Source of the DNA: an uncultured Flavobacteriaceae bacterium
GTDB taxonomy: Bacteria; Bacteroidota; Bacteroidia; Flavobacteriales; Flavobacteriaceae
Reading direction: 5' to 3'
Assembly (NCBI GenBank): GCA_947486785.1
Contig: CANKUU010000006.1
Span: forward strand, 95,042 to 159,041
Length of the DNA: 64,000 nt
Part shown: positions 34,401 to 44,658 of the stretch, in pieces
Layout: each line of letters opens with the position of its first letter
How positions within the stretch are numbered: position 1 is the stretch's first letter
The notes under the pieces: model-generated
Told to the model about the DNA's origin: nothing
Seen by the model: the letters and a program-made list of their open reading frames with translations, nothing else
Databases searched by the model: none
Made by a program: the position numbers and the translations under genes

Positions 34401-35957
34401 ACTTTAGATAACGCTGGCCTAGCGGTTCCGTATTTAAATGTAGACTACAGTTTTGCTCCAAATTCGCGTGTACGACTTACAGATCAAACTTTTTACTTTG
34501 AAAAAATTGCACTAGAAGATGTTGTCGAAAATTCAAGTGCAACAGTTGATGGCACCATAAAACACTCTTACTTTAAAGATTGGTTACTTGACCTAAATGT
34601 AAATACTAACAATGATCGATTACTTATTCTTGATACTGAATTTGACGAAGATGAATTGTATTATGGAAGAGGTTTTTTAAAAGGAACAGGAAGAATTTTT
34701 GGTCCAACAACCGCACTTACTATAAGAGTAGAAGGCGAGACGGCTAAAGGTACTTCGATTAATATTCCGTTAAGTGATGTAGTATCGGTAGGCGAATATT
34801 CGTTTATTAATTTTATTGATAAAAATAGTGTTAAGGCTTCGGATGAGCAACGTTTTCTAAACGATGTTGATGGTTTAGAATTAGAATTTGATCTTAATAT
34901 TACACCTGATGCAGAGGTAAAAATAGTAACCGACACAAAAACAGGTAGTACCTTAAAAGGAACTGGATCAGGACTAATATTAATGCGAATTAATACCCGA
35001 GGTAAATTTCATATGTTTGGAGATTTTGTTGTGGTTACAGGAGAATACAATTATAAATTTGGTGGCTTTATCGACAAAACGTTTCGAGTAGAACCTGGTG
35101 GTACAATCGTATGGCAACAAGACCCACTTGCAGCATTACTTAACATGAAGGCAGTTTATAATTTAAATGCTAATCCTGCACCTTTGCTTGAAAATAGAGC
35201 CTACACAAGAAGTATAGCCACAAATGTAGTCATCGGTCTTACAGGAGAACTTCAAAGTCCGACGATAGATTTTAAAATCGATTTTCCAGGAGCAAGCTCT
35301 ATAGTTAAATCACAGTTAGAATATCGTTTACAAGATCCAACGGTTGAAGAAAAAAACGCATTATTTTTATTAGCACAAGGCTCATTTGTCGATGATGGCG
35401 GTCTAAATGGTCAGGCCATAACAGGTACCTTAACTCAGTCTGTAACAAGTATGTTAAATCAGTTAATAAGTTCTGATGATGATAAATTTAAGTTTGGTGT
35501 AGATTTTCAACAAGGTAATGCTGGTATTAATAGCGAATATGAAACTGATAGTAGATTGGGTGTAACTGTTTCAACTAAAATTACAGACCGACTCTTATTG
35601 AATGGTAAGGTTGGGGTTCCGGTTGGCGGATCAACAGAAACAATAGTTGCTGGTGATGTTGAAGTTCAATTATTATTAAATGAAGAAGGTACTTTAAGTG
35701 CTAAGTTTTTTAATCGTGAAAGTGATATACAGCAATATTTAGCCGATCGAATTGGGTACACCCAAGGTGCAGGTATTTCTTATGAAGTAGATTTTAATAG
35801 CTTTAAAGAATTATGGAAGAGAATATTTAATAAAACTAAAGAAAATGTATTGCCCGTAGAAACAGCAGTTGACACGGTTTCTACAAAAGCAATAAACAAC
35901 GCTAAAAGAACGATACCCAAAGATAGCCTGCTTCGTTTCTACTCAAAAATAAAATAA
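31500..35957 (+). CDS. tamB: Translocation/assembly module TamB family protein
   Basis: A 1,485-residue envelope protein thought to bridge inner and outer membranes, in outer-membrane protein insertion or lipid transport. An N-terminal signal anchor (about residues 5-22) is followed by a long stretch of beta-strand repeats with no enzymatic motif. The C-terminal DUF490 domain covers about the last 400 residues, with FGDFVVVTGEYNYKFGG and NLNANPAPLLENRAYTRS-type sequence. The frame opens with TTG at 31500; ATG 31512 is the next choice. The sequence LRTMLVILLLIVLG just after the TTG matches the start of relatives as I recall them. It diverges from tsaD with 66 bases between. Confidence 0.9.
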   Translation: MLRTMLVILLLIVLGTIVLSLPFVQTKFAKYTTSELNAKFGTNINIDRLQFSLISWETALKGIYIEDYKNDTLFYVDKLTTSILSMRNLVAGRLEFGDIDVDGLDFKLKTYRDSTDTNLDIFIDKLDNGKPREPGAAPFFFLSSKLQVNNSTFRLIDENRAAEKMLNFKKLNISAKDFQIVGPNVSANIDLMSFNSKTGLQVDTLSTDFKYTKKKMSFNSLRIKTKESELLGDLVFKYKRKDFIDFLNKVKVEAQFSESTVAFDEINLLYNQFGKGKKVLFSSKISGFLNDLNTEKLFVQSDNTGIRGDFNFKNLFTNDNPFVMNAKMKKVTSSYYELRSLMPNILGKLPTIFKKLGQFTVLGNALVSETAINAKVNLNTPIGKSYIDLDLTNIDNIDDAEYKGFVSLIDFELGEFSESESLGKTNFDFNVEGKGFTQENLNTEVVGKIYEIEFNKYKYENIRVSGVVKDQLFDGSLAVNDENLKFNFKGLAQFGEKTNNFNFIANVDYADLVNLNFIKDTISIFKGNVNMDITGSTLDNAIGDIKFTKTNFKNKNDTYYFEDFKVSSRFENDSIRTIDINSKDIITGYLTGNYKVKELGQLVQNSLGSVYTNYKPFEISEGQTLAFNFKIYNKIVDVFFPEIRFDPNTFIKGNIIADEGDFKLSFKSPSIAAYGTAADKIEVKVDNKNPLFNTYVSVGDLSTPYYKVKDFNLINTTLKDTLFFRSEFKGGSEYNDSYNLNFYHTFNKENKSVIGFKKSDISFKNNTWVLNEEGNSKNKVIINRTLDSVAIEEIVMNNEEKEQIKLRGTLADSTAKDLRLQFKIVSLDKIAPVIDSLNLEGQVNGVLNIFQKDGVYLPSSNLGVKDFSINGIRLGDLAMGIVGNKDLTDFVVNTQITDNGVEKLGVYGNIINKGDLPEAELIANFKNFELEPFNPLGDGVIDHIRGFVGGSARISGAIDNPSINGLLTLDNAGLAVPYLNVDYSFAPNSRVRLTDQTFYFEKIALEDVVENSSATVDGTIKHSYFKDWLLDLNVNTNNDRLLILDTEFDEDELYYGRGFLKGTGRIFGPTTALTIRVEGETAKGTSINIPLSDVVSVGEYSFINFIDKNSVKASDEQRFLNDVDGLELEFDLNITPDAEVKIVTDTKTGSTLKGTGSGLILMRINTRGKFHMFGDFVVVTGEYNYKFGGFIDKTFRVEPGGTIVWQQDPLAALLNMKAVYNLNANPAPLLENRAYTRSIATNVVIGLTGELQSPTIDFKIDFPGASSIVKSQLEYRLQDPTVEEKNALFLLAQGSFVDDGGLNGQAITGTLTQSVTSMLNQLISSDDDKFKFGVDFQQGNAGINSEYETDSRLGVTVSTKITDRLLLNGKVGVPVGGSTETIVAGDVEVQLLLNEEGTLSAKFFNRESDIQQYLADRIGYTQGAGISYEVDFNSFKELWKRIFNKTKENVLPVETAVDTVSTKAINNAKRTIPKDSLLRFYSKIK

Positions 35958-36285
35958 AGAATTAAAAAGCATTTTTTAGATTAAGTTCTACTTTTATTTA
36001 GAATTTATTTATAGTTGAGCTTTTAACGGTAGACAGTTTTTTAGGAAACATTGGTTCTAATACTGTTAAGCGCAAATGTGTTTAAAGGCTATTTAAAGCA
36101 AAAATCAGATAAATTTGAGCAGCTCATTTTAACACAAAATAGAATAATTTTGTTTTATTCAGTTCATCTAAAGTGTTATCGAGCACACGAAAACGATTTC
36201 GTAAAGAAATCTTAGTAAAATAAGGCTTTTTGAGTTCTTTTAATGAAATAAGTTTGCTAATTTCGTTAGCTTAATTGTTTACTTT
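35958..36285. other. Intergenic region before pfkA
   Basis: No gene seen. TAATTTCG at 36258-36265 matches the -7 consensus at seven of eight positions, 20 bases before the pfkA start, and is the likely pfkA promoter. No clear terminator for tamB was found. Confidence 0.4.
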
Positions 36286-37272
36286 ATGGCTTCAAAAATC
36301 AAAAAAATAGGTGTTTTTACATCAGGTGGTGATTCTCCGGGTATGAATGCAGCTATTCGTGCTGTAGTAAGAACTTGTGCCTTTTTGAAAGTAGATTGTA
36401 TTGGTATTTACAGAGGGTACCAAGGTTTGATAGAAGGTGATTTTAAACCAATGGATGCGCGAAGCGTTAATAACATTATAAATAAAGGGGGTACTATATT
36501 AAAATCTGCTAGGTGCGAAGATTTTAGAACTGCGGAAGGCAGAAAAAAGGCCTACAAGCAATTGGTTGCCGAAGCGATTGATGCCTTTGTAGTAATTGGT
36601 GGTGATGGTAGTTTTACAGGAGCCATGATTTTTAATTCTGAGTATAACTTTCCTGTCATAGGTATACCTGGCACTATTGATAATGATATTTTTGGTACTT
36701 CTAATACCTTGGGTTTTGATACCGCCTGTAATACGGTGGTTGAAGTAATCGATAAAATTAGAGATACTGCTAGTTCGCATAATCGCCTGTTTTTTGTGGA
36801 GGTAATGGGGCGCGATGTGGGTCATATTGCATTAAATGTTGGTGTTGGAGCCGGAGCCGAAGAAATTTTGATTCCAGAAGAAAATTTAGGATTAGAACGC
36901 TTGGTCGAATCATTAAAGCGGAGTAAAAAATCTGGAAAATCCTCAAGTATAGTTGTCGTTGCAGAAGGCGATAAAATAGGTAAAAGTGTATTTGAATTAA
37001 AAGAGTACATTGAAGAACATTTGCCTATATATGATGTGCGCGTGTCAGTATTAGGACATTTGCAAAGAGGAGGCGCACCATCTTGTTATGACCGTGTACT
37101 TGCCAGTAGAATGGGAGTTAAGGCTGTAGAAACACTCTTAGAAGGAAAAACTAATCTAATGGTAGGTGTTAAAGATAATAAGTTGACACTTACACCCATT
37201 AACAAGGCAATAAAAGGACATACGAAAATCGATAAAGAGCTTATTCGAGTTTCAGATATAATGACTACATAA
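36286..37272 (+). CDS. pfkA: 6-phosphofructokinase
   Basis: Phosphorylates fructose-6-phosphate to fructose-1,6-bisphosphate with ATP. The 328-residue product opens KKIGVFTSGGDSPGMNAAIR and carries YRGYQGLIEGD, VVIGGDGSFTGA, GIPGTIDND (catalytic Asp), FFVEVMGRDVGHIAL and the C-terminal LGHLQRGGAPSCYDR, all typical of ATP-dependent bacterial PfkA. It lies 24 bases before gapA, so the two are one transcript with a terminator after gapA. Confidence 0.96.
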   Translation: MASKIKKIGVFTSGGDSPGMNAAIRAVVRTCAFLKVDCIGIYRGYQGLIEGDFKPMDARSVNNIINKGGTILKSARCEDFRTAEGRKKAYKQLVAEAIDAFVVIGGDGSFTGAMIFNSEYNFPVIGIPGTIDNDIFGTSNTLGFDTACNTVVEVIDKIRDTASSHNRLFFVEVMGRDVGHIALNVGVGAGAEEILIPEENLGLERLVESLKRSKKSGKSSSIVVVAEGDKIGKSVFELKEYIEEHLPIYDVRVSVLGHLQRGGAPSCYDRVLASRMGVKAVETLLEGKTNLMVGVKDNKLTLTPINKAIKGHTKIDKELIRVSDIMTT

Positions 37273-37275
37273 TAA

Positions 37276-38298
<1,023 letters not shown>

Positions 38299-38318
38299 TA
38301 CATATTAATGCGGATTTA

Positions 38319-38370
38319 AGTGTCTTTTAAAGTCTTTACTTTGCTCGTATTTTAAAAGGCACTTTTTTTT
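38319..38370 (+). terminator. Terminator of pfkA-gapA
   Basis: AGTGTCTTTTAAA at 38319-38331 pairs with TTTAAAAGGCACT at 38351-38363 (one G-T pair), followed by eight T. Confidence 0.85.
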
Positions 38371-38381
38371 AAAAAAACTTT

Positions 38382-39233
38382 ATGATACTAATAGTTGATA
38401 GTGGCGCTACAAAAGCAGATTGGATTGCTCTTGATGAAGACGGTAACCAACTTTTTTTGACGCAAACTTTAGGCCTAAGCCCAGAGGTTTTAACAAAAGC
38501 TGTAATTGAAGATCGATTAGCGAATAACTTTGAGCTTTCTAAAAACAGGGATAAGGTAACCCGATTACACTTTTATGGCGCTGGCTGTGGTACTGATCGA
38601 ATGAAGATATTTTTAGGAGAAATTTTTTCAGAATTTTTTCCTAATGCAAAAACAAAGGTTAAAGAAGATACGTACGCCGCTATTTTTTCTACTACTAAAA
38701 TAGGTCATCAGGGTATTGTTTGTATTCTCGGTACGGGCTCTAATTGCAGTTATTATGATGGACATCAGCTTTTTCAAAAAGTAACTTCTTTGGGCTATAT
38801 ACCTATGGATGATGGTAGTGGTAATTTTTTCGGCAGAAAACTTATTCGTGATTACTACTTTCATAAAATGCCGCAGGATCTTGCAATGAAATTTGAAAAG
38901 GGCTATAATCTTGATGCCGATGTAATAAAAGAAAACTTGTATAAACAGCCTAATCCAAATACCTACTTAGCAACTTTTGCTCGTTTTTTGGTCGAAAATA
39001 AAGAGCATCCATATAGTAAAGGTGTGATTGATAAAGGCTTTCAACAGTTTGTAAATAACTACATTATGCAATTTGAATTAGCTACAAAAGTTCCAGTAAA
39101 TTTTGTTGGCAGCATCGCACATTATCTTAAAGACGAGCTAGTTACAGTTCTAAAACGCAATGATTTAATTGTTGGTGTTATTCGACAAAGACCGATTGAG
39201 GGCTTGGTAGAATTTCATAAAAACACTATTTAA
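38382..39233 (+). CDS. N-acetylglucosamine kinase-like BadF/BadG family ATPase
   Basis: A 283-residue sugar kinase of the ASKHA fold. The phosphate-1 loop is LIVDSGATKADWIAL, followed by FYGAGCG, the DTYAAIFS stretch, the phosphate-2 type GTGSNCSYYDG and the DDGSGNFFGRKLI motif found in N-acetylglucosamine kinases. The end FVGSIAHYLKDELV is the adenosine motif. It probably makes GlcNAc-6-P from free GlcNAc, which would feed the amino-sugar locus at 10.4-14 kb; the substrate is inferred. It follows a terminator, so it likely has its own promoter. Confidence 0.82.
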   Translation: MILIVDSGATKADWIALDEDGNQLFLTQTLGLSPEVLTKAVIEDRLANNFELSKNRDKVTRLHFYGAGCGTDRMKIFLGEIFSEFFPNAKTKVKEDTYAAIFSTTKIGHQGIVCILGTGSNCSYYDGHQLFQKVTSLGYIPMDDGSGNFFGRKLIRDYYFHKMPQDLAMKFEKGYNLDADVIKENLYKQPNPNTYLATFARFLVENKEHPYSKGVIDKGFQQFVNNYIMQFELATKVPVNFVGSIAHYLKDELVTVLKRNDLIVGVIRQRPIEGLVEFHKNTI

Positions 39234-39814
39234 TTAAATTAGGTTTTAAAGAGTTTCTTTCTAACGAATTGTTTGAATTTTACTCTTGAAGAAATAGTAG
39301 TAGCTTTTATGTTTATTTGATAAAAAATTAGTTTCACCTTAAGTCTATAGCTTGGTTTTTAAATCACACTAGTAATAGGTGGCATCTATCACTACACTAT
39401 ATTTATGAAAATCAATAGATTAATCTGTTTTTGAAAGGGCCTAATGTATATCAAATCAAAACAACATTAGCCTTTTGCTGTTTTGTAGGCTTTTTTGTTT
39501 TAAATTCTAGATTTTTTAAGATTAGGTTACCGATCTTCGGTTTAAATTTTTAGGAAAATGTTATATTTAAACCAACGTATTACCTAAAAATGGTGGTTTT
39601 TGGCTTTAAGAGCATATGCTAAACCTTAGGACATTCTTAACTTTTGAAGCTCTATTTTAAGGTGTAACCGTTGAATGCTATCAATTAAATAATTATTAAT
39701 CTTCTGTTATGTTTAAATAACATAAAAAAATAGCTTTTATTACGGGTCTATAAGGTCAGAATTTAAGATGCGAGGTGGCCTACTAGGTCACTTACTCTTT
39801 TTATTTCTTTAGTT
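39234..39814. other. Gene-free stretch between the kinase gene and yebC
   Basis: Nearly 600 bases with no usable frame between two convergent genes. It contains the possible plus-strand terminator at 39469-39497 and a compact hairpin at 39775-39791, where GTGGCCTA pairs with TAGGTCAC and which could end the leftward yebC transcript. Nothing else is recognised. Confidence 0.45.
39469..39497 (+). terminator. Possible terminator of the kinase gene
   Basis: AGCCT at 39469-39473 pairs with AGGCT at 39487-39491, followed by T. The stem is short and it lies 235 bases past the stop. Confidence 0.4.
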
Positions 39815-40525
39815 TTATTCTTGCATGGTATGATATACGTTTTGCACATCATCGTCTTCCTCAATTTTTTCAAGCAATTTTTCAACATCAGCAGCCTGTT
39901 CTTCGGTTAGTTGCTTCGTTACTTGAGGAATGCGCTCAAAGCCCGAAGATAAAATTTCAAGTCCCCTGTTTTCTAATTCTTTCTGAATGGCTCCAAAACT
40001 TTCGAAAGGAGCGTAAATTAGAATACCGTCGTCATCTACAAAAACTTCTTCTGCACCAAAATCAATCATCTCTAATTCTAATTCTTCTGGGTCTATATCT
40101 TCTGAAGGTATTCTAAAATTACAGGTATGGTCAAACATAAACTCTACCGAACCAGAAGTTCCTAAATTACCGTTGCATTTATTAAAATAACTGCGCACAT
40201 TGGCAACCGTTCGAGTATTGTTGTCTGTTGCTGTTTCCACTAAAATAGCGATGCCATGAGGGGCATAGCCTTCGAATAATACTTCTTTATAATCACCAAG
40301 GTTTTTGTCGCTTGCTCGTTTTATTGCGCGCTCAATATTGTCCTTTGGCATATTTACAGACTTCGCATTCTGAATAACCGCTCGAAGTTTAGAGTTTGAA
40401 TCGGGGTCGGGACCACCTTCTTTTACGGCCATAACAATATCTTTGCCAATACGTGTAAAGGCTTTAGACATTGCGGACCACCTTTTCATTTTTCTAGCCT
40501 TTCGAAATTCAAAAGCTCTTCCCAT
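39815..40525 (-). CDS. yebC: YebC/PmpR family protein (TACO1 family)
   Basis: A 236-residue protein of the YebC family, described as a transcriptional regulator and, more recently, as a translation factor. It opens GRAFEFRKARKMKRWSAMSK with the typical KxFTRIGKDIVMAVKEGGPDP next, then NMPKDNIERAIKRASDKN and YEGYAPHGIAIL-type sequence. The three-domain layout and length are normal. It is the last gene of a leftward group after gcvT, an epimerase and pterin dehydratase. Confidence 0.94.
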   Translation of the reverse strand: MGRAFEFRKARKMKRWSAMSKAFTRIGKDIVMAVKEGGPDPDSNSKLRAVIQNAKSVNMPKDNIERAIKRASDKNLGDYKEVLFEGYAPHGIAILVETATDNNTRTVANVRSYFNKCNGNLGTSGSVEFMFDHTCNFRIPSEDIDPEELELEMIDFGAEEVFVDDDGILIYAPFESFGAIQKELENRGLEILSSGFERIPQVTKQLTEEQAADVEKLLEKIEEDDDVQNVYHTMQE

Positions 40526-40615
40526 AAGTTGTGGTTATTTTAGTTATTAGGTTAGCAAATTTAATAAAATCAAGCGCAAGAGCAAATTGATAATTTACAG
40601 TTTTGTTTAAAAGCA

Positions 40616-40903
40616 TCACACGCCTTCAATAATACTTTCAATAGTATGAGCCAGTTTAAAATCTTTTTCTGTAACACCACCCGCATCGTGTGTGTTAAGT
40701 CGAATATGTAAATTTTTATAAACATTACTCCAGTCTGGGTGGTGGCTCTGCGCTTCACATTCAAATGCAATACGCGTCATAGTTGCAAAAGCTTCCTTGA
40801 AATTTTCAAATTCAAAAGAGGTTTCAATAGCTCCATCTACATATTCCCAGCCTTCTAGTTTGCTTAAGTACTCTTGTATTTGTTGATCTGATAATTTTTC
40901 CAT
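40616..40903 (-). CDS. 4a-hydroxytetrahydrobiopterin dehydratase (pterin-4a-carbinolamine dehydratase)
   Basis: A 95-residue dehydratase that recycles the carbinolamine formed by aromatic amino acid hydroxylases. The signature FEFENFKEAFATMTRIAF followed by SHHPDWSNVYKNLHIRLNTHDAGG-type sequence, with two His before PDW and one in the NTHD loop, is diagnostic. No aromatic amino acid hydroxylase gene lies nearby. An overlapping 66-codon frame at 40570-40770 is a shadow. Confidence 0.94.
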   Translation of the reverse strand: MEKLSDQQIQEYLSKLEGWEYVDGAIETSFEFENFKEAFATMTRIAFECEAQSHHPDWSNVYKNLHIRLNTHDAGGVTEKDFKLAHTIESIIEGV

Positions 40904-40962
40904 TCTTTTCTTTTGATATAGTTACTAAACTTGTTTGGTGTAGTTTTAAGGAGGTAGTAAAT

Positions 40963-41811
40963 TTAGTTTAAAATATGATGATCTATAATATCTTGGTAGC
41001 TAAACTGAAGATTTTCAGGTAATCTATTATCCTTGGGTAATACTGCTAAATATCGCTCTTGGTTGCTGGTAAATACTCTTTTATAAATGGGGTTAAAACT
41101 TCCAATGTGTTCTATAATTTCTTTGGTGAAGTCTTCGTGGTGAATTAAATCTTGACTGCCAAGATGAAAGATTCCGCTTTCGTCATGGTTTATTAAAAAG
41201 TGAATTTGCTGGGTCAATTTATCATCGTTAGTGACATTTAAAACTAAGTTAGGAAAGACTTCAATAGCTTGGTTGTTTAGAATATTGTTTTTAATTTCTT
41301 TAATTCTTGGCGATCCGTTACCATATACCATCGGTACTCTTAAAATGGCCATTTTATCTTTTGGCATTCTAAGCAGCATGTTTTCAATCTTTATTTTTAA
41401 TCTGCCATATATGCTTTCAGAAAGCGTCTTATCATTTTCGTAAGATGGATATTTACGATAGGCATCAAAGACATTTGCCGATGAGATAAAATATAGTTTA
41501 CAACTTTGCTCTTCTATATACTCGATCATATGTTTATGCGCTTGAATTTGAACCGCAAAGTTTCCACGCAAAGCTGAAATGATAAAATCGGGTTTTATAT
41601 TGTTTAGCAAAATATGAATATCATCTTCTAAGATGTCATATTTAAAAAATTGCTTGTTGTTTTCGAAAGACCTTCTTGCTGAACAATACGTGCCATAGGT
41701 GTTAAAATAGTTACAAAGCTCCTTGTAAATAGCATGCCCAATAAACCCGCTCGCACCTAGAATAAGAATTTTTTTTCCGCCATCATGCAATCTCCCTTTC
41801 TTTTTACTCAT
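40963..41811 (-). CDS. NAD-dependent epimerase/dehydratase-like SDR protein
   Basis: A 282-residue extended short-chain dehydrogenase, nearest in look to RmlD or sugar-nucleotide epimerases. The dinucleotide motif is LILGASGFIGHAIY, and the catalytic YxxxK is YGRLK. The basic N-terminal dozen residues (MSKKKGRLHDGGKK) are an extension before the fold. The start codon directly follows the gcvT stop (TAAATG), so the two are coupled. The substrate is unknown. Confidence 0.8.
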   Translation of the reverse strand: MSKKKGRLHDGGKKILILGASGFIGHAIYKELCNYFNTYGTYCSARRSFENNKQFFKYDILEDDIHILLNNIKPDFIISALRGNFAVQIQAHKHMIEYIEEQSCKLYFISSANVFDAYRKYPSYENDKTLSESIYGRLKIKIENMLLRMPKDKMAILRVPMVYGNGSPRIKEIKNNILNNQAIEVFPNLVLNVTNDDKLTQQIHFLINHDESGIFHLGSQDLIHHEDFTKEIIEHIGSFNPIYKRVFTSNQERYLAVLPKDNRLPENLQFSYQDIIDHHILN

Positions 41812-42897
41812 TTAAACCTTATAAAATGGCAGTTTTACGACGGTTGCGGAAATTATATTCTTACGAATCTGAATGTGAATTTTACTGCCTTTTTCAGAAT
41901 AAGCGGAAGGTACATAGCCTAAGCCTATTCCTTTGTTTAAAGAGGGTGACATGGTGCCTGATGTTACTTCTCCCATTTTGTTACCCTGATCATCAACAAT
42001 AGCATAACCTTGTCGTGGTATGCCACGATCATCTAATTCAAAAGCAACTAATTTACGCTCAGTACCATTGGCTTTTTCAGTTGACAAAGCTTCTGAGTTC
42101 ACAAATTCTTTAGTGAATTTGGTTATCCACCCGAGGCCTGCTTCAAACGGTGAGGTTTCATCATTTATATCATTGCCGTAAAGACAATAACCCATTTCTA
42201 GTCTTAAAGTATCACGTGCAGCTAATCCTATCGGTTTAATTCCGAAATCTGCTCCTGCATCAAAGACCCTATCCCAAATTTGCTTTACTTCTTCGTTTTT
42301 ACAATAAATTTCAAAACCACCTGATCCAGTATAGCCTGTTGCCGAAATAATTACATTTTCAATTCCAGCAAAATCTGAAACTTTAAAATTATAGAATTTG
42401 ATAGCTGATAAATCTACAGAGGTTAAGCTTTGCATAGCTGCTATGGCTTTTGGCCCTTGTATTGCTAAAAGTGAATAGTTCTCAGAAATATCACGCATAT
42501 CAGCATTAAACTCGCTGTTGTACTTCGAAATATGATTCCAATCTTTTTCAATATTAGATGCATTTACTACCAATAGATATTGTTCTTCTTTAATTCTGTA
42601 CACAATAAGATCATCAACAATACCACCTGTTTCATTTGGTAGGCAACTATATTGTGCTTTACCTATGGTAAGTTTGCTAGCGTCATTTGAAGTAACTTTC
42701 TGTATGAGCTCAAGTGCATTGGTTCCACTAATTAAAAATTCACCCATATGAGAAACATCAAAAACGCCAACACCTTTTCTAACGGTTTCATGTTCCGCAT
42801 TAACGCCTTCATAAGATACAGGCATGTTGTAGCCTGCAAAAGGGACTAATTTTGCACCAAGTGCTGTATGCGTTTCTGTTAATGCGGTATTCTTCAT
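41812..42897 (-). CDS. gcvT: Aminomethyltransferase (glycine cleavage T protein)
   Basis: Transfers the methylene unit from the H protein to tetrahydrofolate, releasing ammonia. The 361-residue product opens TALTETHTALGAKLVPFAGYNMPV and includes GVGVFDVSHMGEF, NETGGIVDDLIVYR, TGYTGSGGFEIYC and ARDTLRLEMGYCLYG, all family signatures. It is the first gene of the leftward group. No gcvH or gcvP is in the window. Confidence 0.96.
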   Translation of the reverse strand: MKNTALTETHTALGAKLVPFAGYNMPVSYEGVNAEHETVRKGVGVFDVSHMGEFLISGTNALELIQKVTSNDASKLTIGKAQYSCLPNETGGIVDDLIVYRIKEEQYLLVVNASNIEKDWNHISKYNSEFNADMRDISENYSLLAIQGPKAIAAMQSLTSVDLSAIKFYNFKVSDFAGIENVIISATGYTGSGGFEIYCKNEEVKQIWDRVFDAGADFGIKPIGLAARDTLRLEMGYCLYGNDINDETSPFEAGLGWITKFTKEFVNSEALSTEKANGTERKLVAFELDDRGIPRQGYAIVDDQGNKMGEVTSGTMSPSLNKGIGLGYVPSAYSEKGSKIHIQIRKNIISATVVKLPFYKV

Positions 42898-43041
42898 CGG
42901 TTTCTAATTTTATATTTACAAATTTATAGAAATATTTTTCCAAACCATACTATACAAAGACATGTTTTGCATTAATTTAAAAGATGAACGGGTAGTATTG
43001 TTAACTTAAAATTGTTACTTTTCAAGGGTAAATCGATTAAA

Positions 43042-44658
43042 ATGCTAAAAAGAATAGTTTCATTAATTAGTGCGTTAATCTCAGTTATATCCTTGGTGGC
43101 TCAAAACTCACCCGGGGATTATTTAACTGCAGATTTTCATAAAGCGCGTAGAGCGGCTGTGCGTAAATTATTGCCTGTTAATAGTGTAGCCGTATTTTTC
43201 TCAAATGCAGTAAGAAATAGGGCAAATGATGTGGATTATGTTTATCATCAAGATCCTAATTTTTATTATCTCAGCGGTTACCAAGAGCCTAATGCTGTTT
43301 TATTAATTTTTTCTGAAAATCAAATAAACGAGAATGGTAAACGATACAATGAATTAATTTATGTGCAAGAAAAAAATGAGCGGGCAGAGCAATGGAACGG
43401 TAAGCGCCTTGGTGTTGAAGGGGTTAAAAAGAAACTTGGTTTTGAAATGGCCTTTAATGGAATAGATTTTATAAAGTCAAAAATTGATTTTAAATCGTTT
43501 GATTTAGTAACATTTTTTGATTTTAAAGAAGATTATAGAGATAGTTCTGCTAATGCAGATTTATTCGATTTAATACAGAGTTTTAAGTCAAAAGCAAACT
43601 ACCCTTCAAATTATAATGCCAAAAAGCAACAACTATATGCAATGATTAGGTCAACCCCAATTTTAAATAGTGCTAACGTTGTAAAAATTCTTGATAGACA
43701 CTTATATACTGATGAGGAGTTAAAAAAAGATGATTTGTTAAATAGCTATATCAATGCAAATAATGACAGGTTAAGAAGTGAAGTTAAAGATAAAGTGGAC
43801 TTAAAACTAAAAGCAAATAATCTTAATTCAAGTCTTATTTCTGAAATTATGAGTACGCTTAGAGAAACAAAAACAGAAGAAGAAATAGTGCTTTTAAAAA
43901 AAGCAATTGAAATTTCTGCGGTAGGTCAAGTTGAAGTAATGAAGGCGATGCATCCCAATATGTCAGAATCAGAAATTCAGGGAATTCATGAGTATGTTTA
44001 TAAAAAATACGGTGCTCAGCATGAGGGGTATCCATCTATAGTTGGAGGAGGTAACAACGGATGTATTTTACATTATATTGAAAATAACAAACAGCATGTT
44101 GGTAATGATTTGGTTTTAATGGATTTAGGAGCGGAGTACCATGGATACACTGCAGATGTAACAAGAACAATTCCGGCAAGCGGTAAATTTACCAAAGAAC
44201 AGAAACAGATTTATGATATTGTGTATGAAGCCCAAGAAGCTGGTATTAATGCGAGTGTTGTAGGTGCGTCGTTTCAGGCTACTGGCAAAGCTGCGAGCAA
44301 AGTAGTTGCCGAAGGATTAATAAATTTAGGTATTATTACAGATGCTTCTCAAGCTAGAACATATTTTCCACACGGCACCAGTCATTATTTAGGTTTAGAT
44401 GTACATGATAAAGGAACCTACCAATCATTTAAGGAGAATACTGTAATAACCGTAGAACCTGGGATTTATATTCCTGAGGGTAGTAATTGTGACAAAAAAT
44501 GGTGGGGCATCGCCGTGCGTATTGAAGACGATATCTTAATTACTAAAGATGGGCCTTTAAATTTATCTGCTGGGGCACCCAGAACTACCGATGCCATTGA
44601 AGCTATGATGAAGCAACCAAGCCCGCTTGACGATTTTGTGCTACCTAAACTTGATTAG
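43042..44658 (+). CDS. Xaa-Pro aminopeptidase (aminopeptidase P), exported
   Basis: A manganese-type peptidase removing N-terminal residues before Pro. From ATG 43042 it has 538 residues with a signal peptide (MLKRIVSLISALISVISLVA). The longer frame opens with TTG 43012, which sits in a possible promoter (TACTTTTC), so it is not preferred. The creatinase-like N-terminal domain is followed by the pita-bread domain with metal ligands in LVLMDLGAEYHGYTADVTRT (two Asp), FPHGTSHYLGLDVHD (His), VEPGIYIPEG (Glu) and RIEDDIL (Glu). It converges on thrC, and the two coding ends overlap by four bases. Confidence 0.92.
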   Translation: MLKRIVSLISALISVISLVAQNSPGDYLTADFHKARRAAVRKLLPVNSVAVFFSNAVRNRANDVDYVYHQDPNFYYLSGYQEPNAVLLIFSENQINENGKRYNELIYVQEKNERAEQWNGKRLGVEGVKKKLGFEMAFNGIDFIKSKIDFKSFDLVTFFDFKEDYRDSSANADLFDLIQSFKSKANYPSNYNAKKQQLYAMIRSTPILNSANVVKILDRHLYTDEELKKDDLLNSYINANNDRLRSEVKDKVDLKLKANNLNSSLISEIMSTLRETKTEEEIVLLKKAIEISAVGQVEVMKAMHPNMSESEIQGIHEYVYKKYGAQHEGYPSIVGGGNNGCILHYIENNKQHVGNDLVLMDLGAEYHGYTADVTRTIPASGKFTKEQKQIYDIVYEAQEAGINASVVGASFQATGKAASKVVAEGLINLGIITDASQARTYFPHGTSHYLGLDVHDKGTYQSFKENTVITVEPGIYIPEGSNCDKKWWGIAVRIEDDILITKDGPLNLSAGAPRTTDAIEAMMKQPSPLDDFVLPKLD